Positions 6,133-9,607 of a stretch of DNA of 9,607 nucleotides are shown in pieces (the stretch's first letter is position 1; the number at the start of each line of letters is the position of its first letter). The notes under the pieces are model-generated. The model searched no databases. It had not been told where the DNA came from and worked only from the letters and a program-made list of their open reading frames with translations. The stretch is from the NCBI GenBank assembly GCA_002342175.1, contig DDPL01000067.1, positions 4,705 to 14,311 on the forward strand, given 5' to 3'. This DNA comes from Legionellales bacterium UBA2469. GTDB taxonomy: Bacteria; Pseudomonadota; Gammaproteobacteria; Legionellales; Legionellaceae. Both the position numbers and the translations under genes were made by a program.

Positions 6133-7351
6133 GCAATTTTGGACTTAAGGGTTCCGCAATACTCACAGGTGAGGTCCTTATTAGAGAAAAGGTATTGATT
6201 TCATAATTCATGAAACGTTTTCCTTGTTCCATAAACTCAATAAAACGTCGCCCTTTATCATCAACATCTGTTTGGTGCATCAAAGCAATATCGATTAATT
6301 TTTGCCACATGTGTGCTGTTATTCCTTCCAATACCGGATGTTTTAAATCATCTAAAATATTGTTAAATTTAAATGCAGCACTTAATGCATTCACTAAAAC
6401 ATTGATGTCTAAACCTTTAGGATAAATGCTGACTAATTTAAAAAACACGCTTAAAGTATGCTCAATCGTTTCTGGGTTTTTCATAAAAACATGTGCATTC
6501 TTCAACAAAAATCTCATCAATATCGCTGGATTTTCTGTCGCAAAAATACTTTCAAAATGTGGGGTATTGGGATGGAAAGATTTAAATAACGCCACTTGTT
6601 TTGTAAGCATTGATTTTTTATTCCAATCAAATAATCCAGATTCCAACAAATGACTATGATTATTTTCTTTGAAAAATTCCATGGCCTTCAATAATTGCAA
6701 TTGTTGCTTTAAGAAATGCGCCGATTGGCTTTCCCAGTTTTTAACATATTCGAAAAACTGATATGCCATTTTTGGACTACAAATGCCATTATAAATATCA
6801 AAAATACAACTTAATAAATATGGTTGAGAGGTTTGTAATGCTGACACAATGAGCTCATCATCAAAAAGATGATTTTCGATTAGAATAAATAATAAAAATT
6901 CATGTTCAACATAAAATTGATGTTTTTCTTGAAAAGTCGTTAATGCATCTACAACTTCGGTAGATAATAATTGATTTGGCTTTAATTTTCCCTTACGAAA
7001 GAATAACATCAGTACGATATAAACATCTCTTAATCCTGAATAGTTTTGCATTAAAAATTCAACTTCCGACGCCCGTCGATGAATCTCATCTAAAGGACGT
7101 GGCATTTTGGAAACCACACGAAATAATTTTTCAGTCACAAAATCATAAGCATTGAGCACAAACAAATCATTCAATAGTAACTGCTTTTGATGGGCACTAA
7201 GACCCTGCAGAAAATCTGGAAATTTGATTTGGAAATTTTCAATTTTTGAATCGAGCAAGGTAATTAATTTTTCATGGATTTGGGAAGGGAAAAATACAGC
7301 TGAGATATTGTGTCGATAAGCCTGTCTCTCAAAAAAGGACATACTAAACAT
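6080..7351 (-). CDS. Unrecognised 423-residue, probably all-helical protein
   Basis: I recognise no family. The sequence is rich in Leu, Phe, His, Asn and Lys and looks like successive amphipathic helices throughout, suggesting a helical-repeat or solenoid fold. I could not see a clear regular repeat. There is no signal peptide, membrane helix or catalytic motif. The C-terminal tail is disordered-looking and partly acidic (LLSFESEDPDSLQRSWPK). ATG 7351 is preferred over Met4 because AAGG lies 5 bases upstream of it, against 14 for Met4. It is 64 bp downstream of fliA on the same strand and may be read through from it. Its last 53 bp overlap yadH tail-to-tail. A cytoplasmic or secreted effector-like role is conceivable, but nothing in the sequence establishes one. 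Confidence 0.8.
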   Translation of the reverse strand: MFSMSFFERQAYRHNISAVFFPSQIHEKLITLLDSKIENFQIKFPDFLQGLSAHQKQLLLNDLFVLNAYDFVTEKLFRVVSKMPRPLDEIHRRASEVEFLMQNYSGLRDVYIVLMLFFRKGKLKPNQLLSTEVVDALTTFQEKHQFYVEHEFLLFILIENHLFDDELIVSALQTSQPYLLSCIFDIYNGICSPKMAYQFFEYVKNWESQSAHFLKQQLQLLKAMEFFKENNHSHLLESGLFDWNKKSMLTKQVALFKSFHPNTPHFESIFATENPAILMRFLLKNAHVFMKNPETIEHTLSVFFKLVSIYPKGLDINVLVNALSAAFKFNNILDDLKHPVLEGITAHMWQKLIDIALMHQTDVDDKGRRFIEFMEQGKRFMNYEINTFSLIRTSPVSIAEPLSPKLLSFESEDPDSLQRSWPK

Positions 7352-7415
7352 ATAAACCTTATTTAATATAAAATGAAAAAAAAGAGAGCAATAGTATCTA
7401 ATTTAGAACGAAAAA

Positions 7416-8126
7416 TCAAGATTCAAATGCGTTTTCTAATCGCGCACGTATTCGATGCGTGGCTTGACTTAATATTTGAGATACACGGGATTCACTCACT
7501 TCTAAAATGTCACCAATTTCTTTGAGTTGAAGTTCATGTTCATAATATAAAGAAATCGCCATTTGTTCATTTTTAGGAAGTAACTGAATAATATTCGCTA
7601 AATAATGTTGATAATCCTGTTGCATTACATCTCGAAAAGGCTCTCCCATCGCCGGATGAGAGACTTCAAACAGTTGATCATCATCAATTCCGAGATCATC
7701 AAATCCATACAGATGCGCGGCTTGTGCATCTTGTAGCATGGTATAATAATCTTCGAGAGACACTTTAAGCTCTTCTGCGACCTCATGATCATGCGCATCT
7801 CGCCCCAATCGATTTTCAACATTTTTTACAGCAGCTGAAATCTCACGTGACATTTTATACACTGAACGTGGCACCCAATCTTGACGGCGAATTTCATCTA
7901 AAATACTTCCCTTCACACGAATTGAAGCATAGGTGGCAAAAGCCGCCCCTTTTTCACCTTGATAGTGGCGTGCTGCTTCAATTAACCCTACCATACCAGC
8001 TTGAATCAAATCATCTAATTGAACGACGGGGGGCAACCGACACATAAGGTGTCGAGCCAACTGTTTCACCAAGCCAAGATTTTTTTGAATCAAATCATCA
8101 GTGCAACGTTGGGTTTCAGTGTTCAT
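7416..8126 (-). CDS. fliA: RNA polymerase sigma factor for flagellar genes (sigma-28)
   Basis: Directs RNA polymerase to late flagellar and chemotaxis promoters. The 236-residue length is typical of FliA (E. coli 239). Region 2 covers about 11-85: LVKQLARHLMCRLP, then LDDLIQAGMVGLIEAARHY and FATYASIRVKGSILDEIR, and WVPRSV. Region 3 lies at about 90-135, and region 4 at about 180-230 with the helix-turn-helix LKEIGDILEVSESRVSQILS at 201-220. This combination is characteristic of the flagellar rather than the housekeeping or general-stress sigma. ATG 8126 matches the family start; no good Shine-Dalgarno precedes it. No anti-sigma FlgM or flagellar structural gene flanks it here, so the usual flhF-fleN-fliA neighbourhood is absent within this window. 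Confidence 0.93.
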   Translation of the reverse strand: MNTETQRCTDDLIQKNLGLVKQLARHLMCRLPPVVQLDDLIQAGMVGLIEAARHYQGEKGAAFATYASIRVKGSILDEIRRQDWVPRSVYKMSREISAAVKNVENRLGRDAHDHEVAEELKVSLEDYYTMLQDAQAAHLYGFDDLGIDDDQLFEVSHPAMGEPFRDVMQQDYQHYLANIIQLLPKNEQMAISLYYEHELQLKEIGDILEVSESRVSQILSQATHRIRARLENAFES

Positions 8127-8155
8127 AGATGGAAAATGATAGGAACTATATTTTC

Positions 8156-8185
8156 AGTATGAATCATGAATTGAAAAAATGGCAA
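8156..8185 (-). promoter_or_regulatory. Candidate fliA promoter
   Basis: TTGCCA (8185-8180; five of six to the sigma-70 -35 consensus) is followed after 18 bases by CATACT (8161-8156; four of six to the -10). It lies between the gmd terminator and the fliA start, 29 bases before ATG 8126. The fit to sigma-70 suggests fliA is not itself driven from a sigma-28 promoter. Confidence 0.45.
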
Positions 8186-8198
8186 CTATTTATATCTT

Positions 8199-8226
8199 AA
8201 AAAATAAAAAGGGCCTAACGGCCCTT
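8199..8226 (-). terminator. Intrinsic terminator of gmd
   Basis: On the minus strand AAGGGCC (8226-8220), loop GTTA and GGCCCTT (8215-8209) form a perfect 7-bp stem. It is followed by a T-rich tract, with TTTTT, A and six T in the overlapping 8210-8199. It begins 2 bases after the gmd stop and precedes the fliA promoter, so gmd and fliA are separate transcription units. Confidence 0.92.
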
Positions 8227-8228
8227 AT

Positions 8229-9266
<1,038 letters not shown>

Positions 9267-9324
9267 TTATCCTTAAAAATATAATAGATTTTAAAATTTC
9301 TAATACGATACACGAATTACATAC

Positions 9325-9340
9325 AAAAACGAAGCGTTTC
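9325..9340 (-). terminator. Weak hairpin-T-run after the glycosyltransferase gene
   Basis: On the minus strand GAAACG-CTT-CGTTTTT reads as a 5-bp stem (AAACG with CGTTT) followed by a short T run. It lies about 25 bases past the glycosyltransferase stop. The stem is short, so termination is only possible; read-through into gmd is equally plausible. Confidence 0.3.
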
Positions 9341-9362
9341 CAGGTGCGAACCCCCGTAATCC

Positions 9363-9607
9363 TTAAATATTTTTGATGTCTCGATACAATTTGACATATT
9401 GCTCAACCATCTGTGATGCTTTAAACAATTGTGCATAATGTTGTCTTGCATTTACACCAAAGATTTGAGCAAGTTCAGACTTCGTGTACCACGCTTGAAT
9501 AGCTAATCTTAATGCGTTTGCATCAGCTGGTGGAACAACCCATCCAGTTTGTTGATGTTGATTAATATAACTGGTGCCAGTTCCCATTTCACAAGAAATT
9601 AAAGGTT
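9363..9607 (-). CDS. Glycosyltransferase GT4-like, C-terminal end (cut by window edge)
   Basis: Only the last 81 codons are in the window, ending at TAA 9365-9363. The frame is open to the edge and includes PLISCEMGTGTSYINQ, then TGWVVPPADANALRLAI. This is typical of the C-terminal nucleotide-sugar-binding half of GT-B fold enzymes of family GT4, such as mannosyl- and rhamnosyl-transferases of polysaccharide assembly (related enzymes show CE.GTGTS.VN). The terminal helix carries MVEQYVKLYRDI, the usual helix swap-back end. The ATG at 9587 is internal, because the frame continues upstream. Same strand and spacing suggest it belongs with gmd in surface-polysaccharide synthesis. Sugar donor and acceptor cannot be told from this fragment. 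Confidence 0.85.
   Translation of the reverse strand, partial: PLISCEMGTGTSYINQHQQTGWVVPPADANALRLAIQAWYTKSELAQIFGVNARQHYAQLFKASQMVEQYVKLYRDIKNI

Noticed and set aside
6141..6182. Possible terminator of yadH formed by TAAGG...CCTTA with an inner CTCAC-AG-GTGAG
   Set aside because: The outer arms enclose a bulged structure, no T-tract follows, and the region encodes the C-terminal part of the opposite gene, so I could not support it.
7342..7342. Met4 as the start of the 423-residue protein
   Set aside because: The AAGG Shine-Dalgarno is well spaced for ATG 7351 but too far from the later ATG.
7375..7411. T-rich run after fliA as an intrinsic terminator
   Set aside because: The only preceding palindrome is TCTAA-A-TTAGA, too short and AT-rich for a stable stem.
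6080..8126. Sigma-28 type promoter upstream of the 423-residue gene
   Set aside because: I saw no GCCGATAA-like element in the 64-bp spacer after fliA.
9345..9362. GC-rich stretch resembling a tRNA T-arm downstream of the glycosyltransferase gene
   Set aside because: It contains GGTTCGCACC, but the stem does not form five pairs and no acceptor, D- or anticodon arms are nearby.

Overview
The window looks like a chromosomal segment of an AT-rich gammaproteobacterium. The evidence is a gammaproteobacterial prfB-lysS pair with an E. coli-like RF2 frameshift site, a YadG/YadH-type exporter, a FliA sigma factor and a Gmd of the extended-SDR type. Two lineage-specific large ORFs with no recognisable orthologue, one of them HAD-like, would fit a host-associated group such as the Legionellales. 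That placement is inference; no 16S gene or other taxonomic marker is present.

Layout from left to right. (1) Bases 1-318, minus: the N-terminal 106 codons of an AAA_14/DUF4143-type ATPase, cut by the window edge. (2) A 113-bp spacer holding two palindromes, one a 35-nt hairpin with 16-bp arms. (3) Bases 432-3038, minus: the translation operon prfB-lysS. prfB must be read through a programmed +1 frameshift at bases 2960-2974, so its real start is 3038 and its product is 365 residues. (4) Bases 3165-4331, minus: an unrecognised 388-residue protein whose N-terminal half carries HAD phosphatase-like aspartate motifs. It has two small tandem duplications at its 3' end. (5) Bases 4455-6132, plus: yadG-yadH, a two-gene ABC-2 exporter and the only plus-strand genes. 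(6) Bases 6080-7351, minus: an unrecognised 423-residue, probably all-helical protein whose 3' end overlaps yadH tail-to-tail by 53 bp. (7) Bases 7416-8126, minus: fliA, encoding sigma-28, with no flagellar gene next to it in this window. (8) Bases 8229-9263, minus: gmd, GDP-mannose 4,6-dehydratase, starting at GTG and followed by a strong intrinsic terminator. (9) Bases 9363-9607, minus: the C-terminal end of a GT4-like glycosyltransferase.

Functionally, prfB and lysS serve translation, yadGH export an unknown substrate, and gmd plus the glycosyltransferase look like the edge of a surface-polysaccharide locus supplied with GDP-deoxyhexose. The unexplained parts are the HAD-like protein, the 423-residue protein behind fliA, and the isolation of fliA. 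I see no CRISPR array, tRNA, rRNA, insertion sequence or prophage gene, and no stretch above 300 bases without a gene. I found no convincing new multi-gene system; the best candidates for new biology are the two unrecognised proteins.
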